Shown in pieces: positions 35,929 through 44,776 of a DNA stretch of 64,000 bases. The number at the start of each line of letters is the position of its first letter. Positions within the stretch are counted from its first letter, which is position 1. This DNA comes from Mesoflavibacter sp. GTDB taxonomy: Bacteria; Pseudomonadota; Alphaproteobacteria; UBA8366; Aestuariispiraceae. The notes under the pieces are model-generated. The model worked only from the letters and a program-made list of their open reading frames with translations. It searched no databases and had not been told where the DNA came from. Both the position numbers and the translations under genes were made by a program. The DNA is taken from NCBI GenBank assembly GCA_017792345.1, contig CP051228.1, positions 682,001-746,000 on the forward strand, in the 5' to 3' direction.

Positions 35929-37599
35929 ATGTACCGTTACGATGAATTCGATGCCCAATTGGTCCAGGAACGGGTCGCCCAGTTCCGCGGACAGGTCGCC
36001 CGCCGCGTCGCCGGGGAAATGACCGAGGACGAGTTCAAGCCGCTGCGGCTGATGAACGGCCTGTATCTGCAGATCCACGCCTATATGCTGCGCGTCGCCA
36101 TCCCCTATGGCACGTTCAATGCGCCGCAGATGCGCAAGCTGGCCCATATCGCCCGTGTCTATGACAAGGGCTACGGCCATTTCACCACGCGCCAGAACAT
36201 CCAGTACAACTGGATCACGCTGGAGCAGACGCCGGATATCCTGGAAGAACTGGCATCGGTTGAGATGCATGCCATCCAGACCTCGGGCAACTGCATCCGC
36301 AACACGACGGCCGATCCCTATGCCGGCGCCGCCGTGGACGAGCATGAAGACCCGCGCATCTGGGCCGAAATCATCCGACAATGGTCCAGCTTCCATCCGG
36401 AATTCAGCTTCCTGCCGCGCAAGTTCAAGATCGCCGTGACCGGCGCCGAGAACGACCGCGCCGCCGTGCGGGTGCACGATATCGGCCTGGTCATCGTGCG
36501 CAACGACGCGGGCGAAGTCGGCTTCAAGGTGATGGTCGGCGGCGGTCAGGGCCGCACCCCGATGATCGCCAAGACGATCCGCGAATTCGTGCCGAAGGAC
36601 AATCTGCTGTCCTATCTGGAAGCCGTGCTGCGCGTCTACAACATGCTCGGCCGCCGCGACAACAAGTACAAGGCGCGGATCAAGATCCTGGTCCATGAAG
36701 TCGGTGTCGAGGAAGTGACCCGACTGGTCGAGGCCGAATGGGAAGCGATGAAGCAGGAAACCTCTGTCGACCTGCCAGCCGAGGAGCGCGACCGTATCGC
36801 CGCCTATTTCGCACCGCCCGCTTTCGAGGTTCTGGCCGATACCGATACCGGATTCGAGGCCCGCAAGTTCGAAGACCGCGACTTCCGCCATTGGGTCCGC
36901 ACCAATGTGAAGCCGCACCGTCAGGCGGGCTATGCCATCGTCGACATATCGCTGAAACCGACCGGCGGCATCCCGGGCGACATCACCGCCGACCAGATGG
37001 ACGCGGTCGCCGATATCGCCGAAGCCTATGCGGTGGATAGCGAAATCCGGGCAACCTATCAGCAGAACCTGGTGCTGCCGCATGTCCGGCTGCAGGACCT
37101 GTCCGCCGTCTACGACCGTCTGGTCGAAGTGGGCCTGGCGACCGGCAATATCGGGCTGGCCGGCGATATCATCGCCTGCCCGGGCCTGGATTACTGCGAT
37201 CTGGCCAATGCCCGGTCGATCCCGGTCTCCCAGGCGATTTCGGAACGCTTTGCCGACCTGAACCGGCAATACGATATCGGCCCGCTGGAAATCAAAATCT
37301 CCGGCTGCATCAACGCCTGCGGTCATCACCATGTCGGCCATATCGGCATTCTGGGCGTCGACCGGAAGGGCGAGGAGCATTACCAGCTGACGCTCGGCGG
37401 CCGTGCCGACGATGCCGCCGCCATCGGCAAGATCACCGGCCCCGGCTTCAGCGCCGACGGCATCGTCGACGCGGTGGAAACCGTCGTCGAAACCTATCTG
37501 ACGCTGCGCCTCGACCCGGCGGAGCGCTTCATCGACACGCTCGAGCGCCTGGGGTTCCAGCCGTTCAAGGAGCGGCTGTACGGCGCCAAGGCCGCCTGA
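35929..37599 (+). CDS. cysI: Assimilatory sulfite (nitrite) reductase hemoprotein CysI
   Basis: A 556-residue siroheme-4Fe4S enzyme that reduces sulfite to sulfide for cysteine synthesis. Cluster cysteines are C417-x5-C423 (CPGLDYC) and C460-x3-C464 (GCINACG). TSGNCIRNTTADP and the substrate-side Arg/Lys block FTTRQNIQYNW are present. It starts three bases after the DUF2849 stop. The gene set around it supports sulfite rather than nitrite as substrate. Confidence 0.93.
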   Translation: MYRYDEFDAQLVQERVAQFRGQVARRVAGEMTEDEFKPLRLMNGLYLQIHAYMLRVAIPYGTFNAPQMRKLAHIARVYDKGYGHFTTRQNIQYNWITLEQTPDILEELASVEMHAIQTSGNCIRNTTADPYAGAAVDEHEDPRIWAEIIRQWSSFHPEFSFLPRKFKIAVTGAENDRAAVRVHDIGLVIVRNDAGEVGFKVMVGGGQGRTPMIAKTIREFVPKDNLLSYLEAVLRVYNMLGRRDNKYKARIKILVHEVGVEEVTRLVEAEWEAMKQETSVDLPAEERDRIAAYFAPPAFEVLADTDTGFEARKFEDRDFRHWVRTNVKPHRQAGYAIVDISLKPTGGIPGDITADQMDAVADIAEAYAVDSEIRATYQQNLVLPHVRLQDLSAVYDRLVEVGLATGNIGLAGDIIACPGLDYCDLANARSIPVSQAISERFADLNRQYDIGPLEIKISGCINACGHHHVGHIGILGVDRKGEEHYQLTLGGRADDAAAIGKITGPGFSADGIVDAVETVVETYLTLRLDPAERFIDTLERLGFQPFKERLYGAKAA

Positions 37600-37618
37600 C
37601 CGGAAGGAGACCCCAGAC

Positions 37619-38128
37619 ATGGCTCTTATCAAAAACGGCACCCAGGTTTCGGATCAGTGGATCACGGCCGATGACGACACGCCGGTCCAGGCCGACATTC
37701 CGACCATCGTCAGCTACAAGCGTTTCCTGGCGGAACGCGAGACCCTGGTGCGCAGCCGCGCCGAACTGGGCGTGAAAGTGTCGCCGGGCGAGGATGTGAC
37801 CGCCCTGGAACGCGATTTGGCGCGTCTTCAGGTTATCGCCCTGGATTTCCCGAAATTCACCGACGGCCGGTCCTACAGCGCCGCACGCATCCTGCGCCAG
37901 CGCCTCGGCTTCGAAGGCGAAATCCGCGCCACGGGCGATGTCCTGCGCGACCAGTATCTCTTCATGCAGCGCGCCGGCTTCGACAGCTATGAGGTCAATG
38001 ACGGTGTCGAGGCGCGGCAATGGCTGGATGCGGTACGGGAATTCTCGCATTATTACCAGCCCGCCCCGAACGGCACGTCGGCCGTCTGGGCCCGCCGTCA
38101 CGCGCATCTGGCAGCGGCGGCGGAATAA
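37619..38128 (+). CDS. DUF934 protein of sulfite reduction operon
   Basis: A 169-residue DUF934 protein, the usual partner of CysI in alpha- and betaproteobacteria. It contains FPKFTDGRSYSAARILRQRLGF and ATGDVLRDQYLFMQRAGFDSYEV, the strongest family signature. It starts 19 bases after cysI with GGAAGGAGA upstream. It is probably an accessory or electron-transfer factor; no redox site is visible. Confidence 0.9.
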   Translation: MALIKNGTQVSDQWITADDDTPVQADIPTIVSYKRFLAERETLVRSRAELGVKVSPGEDVTALERDLARLQVIALDFPKFTDGRSYSAARILRQRLGFEGEIRATGDVLRDQYLFMQRAGFDSYEVNDGVEARQWLDAVREFSHYYQPAPNGTSAVWARRHAHLAAAAE

Positions 38129-38148
38129 GCGCCGGAACACTGCCTCCT

Positions 38149-39963
38149 TCAATCGGTCTCTCGGCTCGACAGGGGCCGAGCCCGTGGATCGGGCAGGAAC
38201 TCGACGCCATCCACAGACAAGGCACGCCACGGTACCGGCGCGAAATCATACGCGCCGTCCCTCAAGGCGCGAATGATGCGGTCCGGGTTCATGCCGTCCG
38301 GGCCGACCGCAAGGGTAAGGGCGCCCTGGGACGTTTCGTACCGCGACCCGTCTTCATTCGGCATAAAGCTCATGACGGTCAATTTCAGGGCCGTCCGATC
38401 CCGCGCGTAGAGCAGCATTCCCTGTGGGCCGGGACCGCCTTCGAAGAAGGTGCCCAGAACCAGGACGCAACCGGCTTGCCCGTCGACTAAACGGTCGCAG
38501 CCGTCGAGGATCGAGCGTCTCTCCCATTCCTCCAAATTCCGGAAAATGCCTTCAGGCAGGGCCGCGCCTTCCGGGCGGACGAGAACCGATCGGATCACGA
38601 CGTCATCCGCCAATTCCGAGGGTACGGGCAATGGCGTGCGATGCTCGTTGATCGGCAACAGCTTGCCGCTTCGATAATCGGCGATGCGGTTCGCCAGACC
38701 CGGCTTCGCCGGATGATCTTCCGGCAGCGTTTCTAGGCGACGCAGCGCCTCTTGTCCTGCCACGCCCCAATTGCCCTCCAACCGCCATAGGTCGAGGCGG
38801 TCGAGCGGTAGCGCGCCCGACAGGTATCGCGCGACATGGCTCTGGGCGGAGATTCTTTCGGCGTTCAACAGCGGTGTCAGCCACATCGCGGCAGTCGCGG
38901 TCGCGATCAACGCCATGACGATATTGGCTAGGCGAATGGCACTGCGCCAGGCATGCCGCCGGATCTGTGCCAGGGCATAAAGCACGGCATAACCGAGCGC
39001 GATCGACCCGACCGTCGCCGCCGCAACCCGGTCCGGCGACCAACCGTATTGCGCCACCCGCACATAGATCGCATAGAGCGCGACGCCAGGAAGGACCGGC
39101 AACAGCAGCGCCAGCAGCCGCGCGGTCCAGACAAAGACAGGATGGCGCGCTGCATTCTCATCGGCCTCATCGACCGACGCCGTGATCAGCCCGATCGCGC
39201 CGATCGTCATCGCAAGCAACGTCGCCGCGGACGACACGGCGCCGAAGATCGCATCGAGCCCCTGGATCGGAATGGCAACGATGAAGACCGTTATCGCCAG
39301 GGCGATCGGCGGCAGCAGCAGGCGTACCAGATGGTGGATCAGGCCGCGCAGAGTCGTGACGATCTGGCGACGTTCGTTCAGGACCTGCAGCGCCAGTCCG
39401 ATGGTCAGACCGCTGATCGTCCAGACGAACCAATCCTTGTCCGACAAGGCCTCCAGGAAGTCGATTCCGACCAGACCCAGTAATTCCTCGCAGAGCCGGT
39501 AGGCCAACCAGAACAGCCCGCAGAAGACGGATGCGCCAAGTGCCCGAAGGGACATCGACGACGCCGTATCGAACAAGGCGGCATAGTCCCGCCAGCCCCC
39601 CGGCGCGGTCTCCCGCGCGACAAAGAAAGGCAGCGGCACCGACGCGACGATCAGTAGTGCCAAAGCCGTGTTAAAGGAGCGGGCGGATTCCGGCACGGCG
39701 TCGAATCGAAACGACGCCCAGAAATACAGTGAGACGGCGATCGCCGACAGCCCGGCGGCATAAAGACCCGCCTTCCGGACCGGCAAGGGCCCAGAAAGGA
39801 TTAGTACCTGCCCGAAGAAGACCCAGGTGAGGATATGCGTTGTCTGGGCCATGCGGCTCGCCTCGGCGTCCGCCCACTCGCCGGCACCCCAGATCGCCAA
39901 TCCCGCCAATGTCCCGATCACCGCGAAGGTGATCCGGTTCAACCCTGCCCTGTCCAATTGCAC
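38149..39963 (-). CDS. DUF4153 multi-pass membrane protein
   Basis: About 604 residues with roughly 11 hydrophobic segments in the first two-thirds and a soluble C-terminal part from about 390. The N-terminal topology and LSDKDWFVWTISGLTIGLALQV resemble DUF4153 proteins, which have no known function. GTG at 39963 is preferred because GGAG lies nine bases upstream; TTG at 39996 would add 11 residues. It stands alone. Confidence 0.75.
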   Translation of the reverse strand: MQLDRAGLNRITFAVIGTLAGLAIWGAGEWADAEASRMAQTTHILTWVFFGQVLILSGPLPVRKAGLYAAGLSAIAVSLYFWASFRFDAVPESARSFNTALALLIVASVPLPFFVARETAPGGWRDYAALFDTASSMSLRALGASVFCGLFWLAYRLCEELLGLVGIDFLEALSDKDWFVWTISGLTIGLALQVLNERRQIVTTLRGLIHHLVRLLLPPIALAITVFIVAIPIQGLDAIFGAVSSAATLLAMTIGAIGLITASVDEADENAARHPVFVWTARLLALLLPVLPGVALYAIYVRVAQYGWSPDRVAAATVGSIALGYAVLYALAQIRRHAWRSAIRLANIVMALIATATAAMWLTPLLNAERISAQSHVARYLSGALPLDRLDLWRLEGNWGVAGQEALRRLETLPEDHPAKPGLANRIADYRSGKLLPINEHRTPLPVPSELADDVVIRSVLVRPEGAALPEGIFRNLEEWERRSILDGCDRLVDGQAGCVLVLGTFFEGGPGPQGMLLYARDRTALKLTVMSFMPNEDGSRYETSQGALTLAVGPDGMNPDRIIRALRDGAYDFAPVPWRALSVDGVEFLPDPRARPLSSRETD

Positions 39964-40059
39964 TGTTCCGCTCTCCCGATCCGATTGTGTCGACAATGCC
40001 GCCTGACCATTGCGGCGGCAATTGGGTTATGGCGGGTCGGGATTGCGGTGGGTTGCGAG

Positions 40060-40878
40060 TTAAAGTGTGCGGCACTCGATGAACCCGACCCGCAATGCCC
40101 CCGAAGACAGATTGTGCAGCAGGTTCGGCGCGATTTCCGCGAAAACCGGGCCCAGCACGAGGTGCAGGCCCAGGGGCGGCGGCCCCCCGGCGGATTGGGC
40201 CTTTTCCGCTGCCTTGGTCATGAAGGCTGCGGCCTTTTCCGTATCGTCGTCTCGGTCCACGATCTCAAACCCCGCCGAGGACAGAGCGTCTTCGACCAAG
40301 TCCCGCCGTTCCAGATGGCTGTCCGCCGCCGTATCCGACCAGGGCATCGGATAGCGGGGCGCGGGTCCGTCGCCCCGGAACATGTCATAGACGATGAAGG
40401 GCGCCCCCGGCTTCAGGCGCCGCCGGATGGCGCGATAGAAGCCTTCCTTGTCCTGGACGTTCATCCCGACATGGAGGGTCCAGGCGCCGTCATAGATGCC
40501 GTCGTGATCGGCGACGTCCTGGCATTGGAAATCGGTCGTATCGGCCAGACCGACCCGACGGCTGAGTTCGGTAGCGATCTCGCAATAGCTGGCCGAGAGG
40601 TCGAGGCCGGTGACCCGGTAGCCCTTCTGTTTCGCCAGCGCGCGCGCCGGACCGCCCAGCCCCGACCCGACATCCAGAAAGCGCGCGTCCGGCGGCAGGT
40701 CCAACCGGTCCAACAGCATCTTCGTCGCCATCGGTCCGCGGATGTGGAACTCGTCGACCGCCGCCAACGCCTCCGGCGCACCGCCCATGGCCTGCCAGCC
40801 CGCCAGGATACGCTCCAGCGCCCCCGACTTCTCGTAATGCGCCAGCATTCGGTCGCGGTTTGCCTGATCAGCCGTCAT
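40060..40878 (-). CDS. SAM-dependent class I methyltransferase
   Basis: A 272-residue methyltransferase with motif I LDVGSGLGGPARALA and motif II-like VTGLDLSASYCEIA. The overall form resembles sarcosine/dimethylglycine-type or cyclopropane-type small-molecule methyltransferases; the substrate is not clear. The second ATG (40878) is used because GGAGAAGG precedes it, while the first ATG at 40890 overlaps that ribosome site. Confidence 0.85.
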   Translation of the reverse strand: MTADQANRDRMLAHYEKSGALERILAGWQAMGGAPEALAAVDEFHIRGPMATKMLLDRLDLPPDARFLDVGSGLGGPARALAKQKGYRVTGLDLSASYCEIATELSRRVGLADTTDFQCQDVADHDGIYDGAWTLHVGMNVQDKEGFYRAIRRRLKPGAPFIVYDMFRGDGPAPRYPMPWSDTAADSHLERRDLVEDALSSAGFEIVDRDDDTEKAAAFMTKAAEKAQSAGGPPPLGLHLVLGPVFAEIAPNLLHNLSSGALRVGFIECRTL

Positions 40879-40977
40879 AACCTTCTCCATTTGGATAACA
40901 AAGGCCGTCCATAATCATGGAGGATACATGCGATTCAAACGGTCAAGACGGAACGGATGATCGAATGAGGCGCCGCG

Positions 40978-41150
40978 AGAGCGGTATGCGTACAGATGGA
41001 ATGACCTGAGATCGGCATGGCGGGTTGTCGGTTAGGAGCGTCGGCGCAGGCGATGCGGGGCATCGTCCAGCCGTCGCGACGACACCGACGGCCCGCCATA
41101 CCGACCTTCGGCGCCGTCTTCGGCCGCTCCATCTGTACGCACACCGCTCT
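40978..41150. mobile_element. 173-bp nested inverted-repeat (MITE-like) element
   Basis: Terminal arms AGAGCGGTATGCGTACAGAT.. (40978-41000) and the complement at 41128-41150 match at 22 of 23 positions. A second arm pair (41010-41032 against 41084-41106) matches at 19 of 23, and a central CGATG-CGGGG-CATCG hairpin lies at 41051-41065. The right end overlaps the stop codon of the lipoprotein gene at 41149. No clear target duplication. A non-autonomous element or a large structured RNA would both fit. Confidence 0.6.
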
Positions 41151-41976
41151 AGAGATAGTTGCGCCAGGTCCTCGTTTCCCTGGACCGGAAGTATTTCGAG
41201 TTCGAGATGTAATTGTAGGTCTTGAGCTCCGAATCGTAGACCGGAATACCGAGTTCGATATCGTAAAGAACAACGCCTGCCCCGGACATTTCCGTTTCGA
41301 CAGAGCTGGCCGTTGTCTCGTTCGAGAACTGGTAGGATATCGCCAGTGCGGGCCGTGACCTATAGGAAGTCTTCCCATCCACACGGGATTCGATCCTTAC
41401 ACCGAATTTGCCGATCAACCCCGTCGTCGGCTTCTCGACAAAAAAGGCATCGCCGACCGAAAACTGATCGGAAGCCGGCCGGAACGCGGCGATGTATTCC
41501 TGGAACAGTGAAAAGGTCTCGTCCAGATCATCCAGTCCTGGCCCACCAATGACGGGCCTTACCCGCCGCACACTGTCCACGCGACGCATCCGAACGACAA
41601 TCTCGATCGGATCGGCCAGGAACTCGTCGTTATCGTACCCTTCCAGGTCGGCTTCCTCGAACCGATAGTTCCAGCGAACCTCATTCGGTGCCACCGTGCC
41701 GACGACACTGCCATGGACCGTGTATTCAAAGCCCCGACGGAAGGGGATATTGGAGCCGGTGACGATCACGTTGCCGTCGATCTTTACCCGCGCTTCCGCG
41801 AACGGTGCGATGGAAACGGCAACGGGGTCGCTGAAAACCGTAACTTCCGCAGGATAGGCCAGCGACTTAGCCTGCGACGGTTTCATCCAGTAGCTGGGTT
41901 CCGGGGTCTTGCAGGCTGCGAGGAGCGCAAGCACGGCCATAAAAGTTATCAATTGCTTCAAGACCGCCCCCGACAA
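41149..41976 (-). CDS. Hypothetical lipoprotein
   Basis: A 275-residue protein with an N-terminal membrane segment and lipobox LLAAC (Cys22), so it is anchored as a lipoprotein. The rest is beta-rich and of unrecognised family. The last codons lie at the edge of the palindromic element: its TAG stop is provided by, or overlaps, the element terminus. It is transcribed alone. Confidence 0.75.
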   Translation of the reverse strand: MSGAVLKQLITFMAVLALLAACKTPEPSYWMKPSQAKSLAYPAEVTVFSDPVAVSIAPFAEARVKIDGNVIVTGSNIPFRRGFEYTVHGSVVGTVAPNEVRWNYRFEEADLEGYDNDEFLADPIEIVVRMRRVDSVRRVRPVIGGPGLDDLDETFSLFQEYIAAFRPASDQFSVGDAFFVEKPTTGLIGKFGVRIESRVDGKTSYRSRPALAISYQFSNETTASSVETEMSGAGVVLYDIELGIPVYDSELKTYNYISNSKYFRSRETRTWRNYL

Positions 41977-42045
41977 GAATCGCCCGGAAGGACATTAACA
42001 ATCGGGGGCTGACCGGGCAACCGACGCGGATTGGCGGGAAATTGC

Positions 42046-42537
42046 CTATCGCGGCATGCGGGTAACGGCGACGCGGCCGAGGATGCCCAGGGCGCGTGTC
42101 GCGCGGGTGACGCCGTTCAGGTCTGACCGGCCGACGGAACGCGCCAGATGGTTCTGCCAGTCGGCGATGATGTTGCGGGCGGACCCCGCCTCGCCCACCG
42201 GATAGCCGCGTCCGCGCGGACCGCGCAGCAGCAGGGCTTGTTCGCTGCGATCGATGGCGCGACCGGCCAGCATCAGTTCGGTCATGTCGACCAGTTCGTT
42301 CGGCGTCAGAAATCGCGGATCATAGCGGTCGCCGACCATCAGATAGGTCGCTTCCAGACTGACCGATATGCGATCGTCCCCCAGGGGCGGCGGTTCCGGC
42401 AGGCGGCTTTTTGCCGACCGGCGCGTCTTGCCCGGCGGCTGGGACCGCAGGATGCGCGCGCCGCGCGACAGGACGCTGCCCGGGCTTTCCCCCACGCCGT
42501 CATCCCGTATCGGATCCAGAAAAGAATTCAGCTTCAT
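42046..42537 (-). CDS. Hypothetical protein (163 aa)
   Basis: No family recognised. The N-terminal third is basic and proline-rich (SQPPGKTRRSAKSRLPEPPP); the C-terminal part is helical (LTPNELVDMTELMLAGRAID, then NIIADWQNHLARSVGR). No signal or membrane segment. It lies between the lipoprotein and the PEP-mutase-like gene with separate promoters likely. Base composition is as in the neighbours, supporting a real gene. Confidence 0.6.
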   Translation of the reverse strand: MKLNSFLDPIRDDGVGESPGSVLSRGARILRSQPPGKTRRSAKSRLPEPPPLGDDRISVSLEATYLMVGDRYDPRFLTPNELVDMTELMLAGRAIDRSEQALLLRGPRGRGYPVGEAGSARNIIADWQNHLARSVGRSDLNGVTRATRALGILGRVAVTRMPR

Positions 42538-42627
42538 ACCTGCAACGCCTCCGCATGGTTAATAAGCAAGAGGCGTGCCATTGCAGAGGCTGCGGAAAAC
42601 CGCGAAAAATCCGGGTTAATGAGGCGG

Positions 42628-43452
42628 TTACCGCCGGAAGAACTGTTCCAGACTGGCGAAATCCATCGCGTCGGCGGCAAAGGTGAACAGGCCTTGCTCC
42701 CGGACCTCGCGCGCCGCCCGGACCAGCCCGCCATAAACCAAGCGCGCGAAGGCTGAACCGACGCTGATCCGCGCCACCCCGGCCTCGGCCAATTGCGCCA
42801 GGGTGAAGACCGCGCCCGGCATGCCCATGACCACATTCACCGGCACCGAGACCGAGCGGCAAACAAGGTGGATCGACGCCAGATCGCGCAACCCGGGCGC
42901 ATAGACCACATCGGCGCCGGCGGCCTCGAAGGCCTGCAGGCGGCGGATCACCTTGTCCAGGTCGCGGCCGCCCCAAAGCAGGCTTTCGCAGCGCGCGGTC
43001 AGGATGAAATCGGGCGACACGGCATGGGCCGCCTCCACCGCCGCCGCGATGCGTTCGACCGCCAGGCCCTCATCGAAAATCGGATCGTCGGGATCGCCGG
43101 TATGGTCTTCTATGGAACAGCCGGCGAGGCCGATTTCGCCCGCCATGCGGACCGTCTCCGCGACGCCGTCGGGCATATCGGCAAAGCCTTTCTCCAGATC
43201 GGCGGAAACCGGCAGCGGGGTCGCGTCGACCAGCATGCGGCAATGATCCAGTGCCGCATCCCGGCTGATCGCGCCCTCGCATTCGCCCATCGTGAAGGCC
43301 ATCCCCGCGCTGGTCGAAGCCAGTGCCTCGAAGCCGAGGCCCTGCAGGATACGGGCGGAACCGGCGTCCCACGGATTGGGGATCAGCAGCGGTGTTCCCC
43401 GCCGGTGCAGCGCCCGGAACCGTGCGCGTTTTTCTGCCACAGGGTCGCTCAT
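42628..43452 (-). CDS. Isocitrate lyase/PEP mutase superfamily protein
   Basis: A 274-residue TIM-barrel enzyme. Family motifs are LIPNPWDAGSARIL, VSADLEKGF with Mg-ligand Asp, and GCSIEDH. The KKCGH catalytic loop of isocitrate lyase is absent, so oxaloacetate decarboxylase, methylisocitrate-lyase-like or phosphonopyruvate-type chemistry is possible. It is the last gene of a four-gene overlapping operon that faces the WYL regulator; its ATG overlaps the GNAT stop (ATGA). Confidence 0.85.
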   Translation of the reverse strand: MSDPVAEKRARFRALHRRGTPLLIPNPWDAGSARILQGLGFEALASTSAGMAFTMGECEGAISRDAALDHCRMLVDATPLPVSADLEKGFADMPDGVAETVRMAGEIGLAGCSIEDHTGDPDDPIFDEGLAVERIAAAVEAAHAVSPDFILTARCESLLWGGRDLDKVIRRLQAFEAAGADVVYAPGLRDLASIHLVCRSVSVPVNVVMGMPGAVFTLAQLAEAGVARISVGSAFARLVYGGLVRAAREVREQGLFTFAADAMDFASLEQFFRR

Positions 43453-44039
43453 GCCAGCATCCTTCGCATGATGGGGCGGGTCTCGGAGGGTCGCGCCACT
43501 TCTTCATATCCGGCGCGGCGGAAAGATTCCGCCAGGCCGGTCCAGGCATAGACGGCGGGATAGTTCGGCACGGCGGGATCGACGGGATAGCCCTCGACCG
43601 CCGGGCCGCCGCGCCGGCGCACGAAATCCGCCGCGCCTTCCAACAGGGCCACCGACAGGCCTTGCCGCCGGTGCGACTTGGCGACGGTCAGACAGGACAC
43701 CGACCAGACCGCCAGATCGCCCAACGGTTTGAACAGCCGCGACCGGTCCAGATAGGGATAGGCGGGACGGGGCGCGATGGCGCACCAGCCGACCGCCCTG
43801 TCCCCGTCGAAGGCCAGAATGCCCGGCGGATCCCGGTCGAACAGCGCCTTCATCGCATCCCGGTTGGCGTCGCCCTTCCCGGCATCGAAGGCCTTGCGAT
43901 CCAGGCGCCACAACATGCACCAACAGCCGCCGGACCCGCCCTTTTTCGGCCCCATCAGTTCGACGAAGGCCTCCCAATGCGCCGGGCCCGCATCGCGCAA
44001 TTCCAGGGATGATTGATCGGGCCCGGATTTTTCAGGCAT
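43449..44039 (-). CDS. GNAT-family N-acetyltransferase
   Basis: A 196-residue acetyltransferase with GGCWCMLWRLDRKAF near the N-terminus and the acetyl-CoA loop SHRRQGLSVALLEGA (R-R-x-G-x form). VWSVSCLTV is motif D-like. The substrate is unknown. It overlaps the upstream gene by eight bases with the ATG at 44039 and the downstream gene by four, so it is translated as part of one unit. Confidence 0.85.
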   Translation of the reverse strand: MPEKSGPDQSSLELRDAGPAHWEAFVELMGPKKGGSGGCWCMLWRLDRKAFDAGKGDANRDAMKALFDRDPPGILAFDGDRAVGWCAIAPRPAYPYLDRSRLFKPLGDLAVWSVSCLTVAKSHRRQGLSVALLEGAADFVRRRGGPAVEGYPVDPAVPNYPAVYAWTGLAESFRRAGYEEVARPSETRPIMRRMLA

Positions 44040-44484
44040 CGGATTTCTTCCAATCACCGGTCGTGTTCCACCACCGGTGCGGATTGTCGCTGTCGTCCAG
44101 ACCTTTGGAGCGGCTGACGAGGCTTTCCTGAACCTTGATCACCGGTTCCTGATAGCTGTGCACCTGAAACACCGTTTCCACCACCTGCTCCAGCATGCCC
44201 GGATCGGGCGCCATTTCGAAACTGATCTCGACCACGCCCGGTCGTTCCCGCACCGCGCTCTCGGCCCCAGCCGCCGCCCCGGCCAGCGGACGATAGCGTT
44301 CCGTACCGGTTGCAGTGACGAAAGCATTATTATCATAAGGACCCTGGGTCAGGGGCGTGACGGACGTCACATGCTCCATGATTCTGGCGATATCCTCTGA
44401 CGGGGCCTGTATCGTGACGGTCCAGAACCGCCGCATTTCGACCGAGCGCGTTTCGAACGCCCGGAGCGCGGACGCTTCAGTCAT
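44032..44484 (-). CDS. Conserved protein with NIF3/CutA-like C-terminal signature
   Basis: A 150-residue protein. The segment VFQVHSYQEPVIKVQE recalls the AHPYEEP motif of NIF3/YqfO-CutA-type dimeric alpha/beta domains, which suggests a metabolite-binding or sensing role; the match is short and the call tentative. It starts at 44484, overlapping the preceding 60-residue gene by eight bases (ATGACTGA), and is the second gene of the operon facing the WYL regulator. Confidence 0.6.
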   Translation of the reverse strand: MTEASALRAFETRSVEMRRFWTVTIQAPSEDIARIMEHVTSVTPLTQGPYDNNAFVTATGTERYRPLAGAAAGAESAVRERPGVVEISFEMAPDPGMLEQVVETVFQVHSYQEPVIKVQESLVSRSKGLDDSDNPHRWWNTTGDWKKSDA

Positions 44485-44659
44485 AGCGAACCCCCGGCTG
44501 CAGCAGTTCGAACCCGGTGATCTCAAACTCATACAGGCCGCTGCCATCCGGCTTCTGGGCACGGGCGGTCAGGGTGCCGTCCTCGGCATAGAAGACCGCA
44601 TGGGCGGTGTGCAGGGCGCGGTAGCAATGGGTTCCGTCCGGATACAGGTATTTGATCAT
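44477..44659 (-). CDS. Small conserved protein (60 aa), first gene of WYL-facing operon
   Basis: A 60-residue protein, MIKYLYPDGTHCYRALHTAH onwards, mostly beta-strand and without a membrane segment. Family unknown. GAGGAGAGAGACG lies before the ATG, a strong ribosome site. A perfect palindromic operator lies 57 bases upstream. Overlap with the next gene shows it belongs to the operon. Possibly a partner of the next protein. Confidence 0.65.
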   Translation of the reverse strand: MIKYLYPDGTHCYRALHTAHAVFYAEDGTLTARAQKPDGSGLYEFEITGFELLQPGVRYD

Positions 44660-44715
44660 CGTCTCTCTCCTCGATCCCGTCGGCGGCATGCCGAAAGCGC
44701 GCCAACAGTAACCGC

Positions 44716-44745
44716 CCACTGCTGACAACAGGCTGTCAGCAGTGG
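44716..44745. promoter_or_regulatory. Perfect 12-6-12 palindrome, WYL-regulator operator
   Basis: CCACTGCTGACA (44716-44727) and TGTCAGCAGTGG (44734-44745) are exact complements around a six-base spacer. It lies midway between the divergent WYL gene and the four-gene operon. The length and symmetry point to a strong dimeric binding site covering both promoters. Confidence 0.8.
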
Positions 44746-44776
44746 TGCTATAGTCTGGCAAAGAAAGGAGAGCCGG

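Noticed and set aside
40978-41150. A Rho-independent terminator for the lipoprotein gene
   Set aside because: The structure is far longer than a terminator, has two arm pairs with a central hairpin and no T-run; termination may be a side effect.
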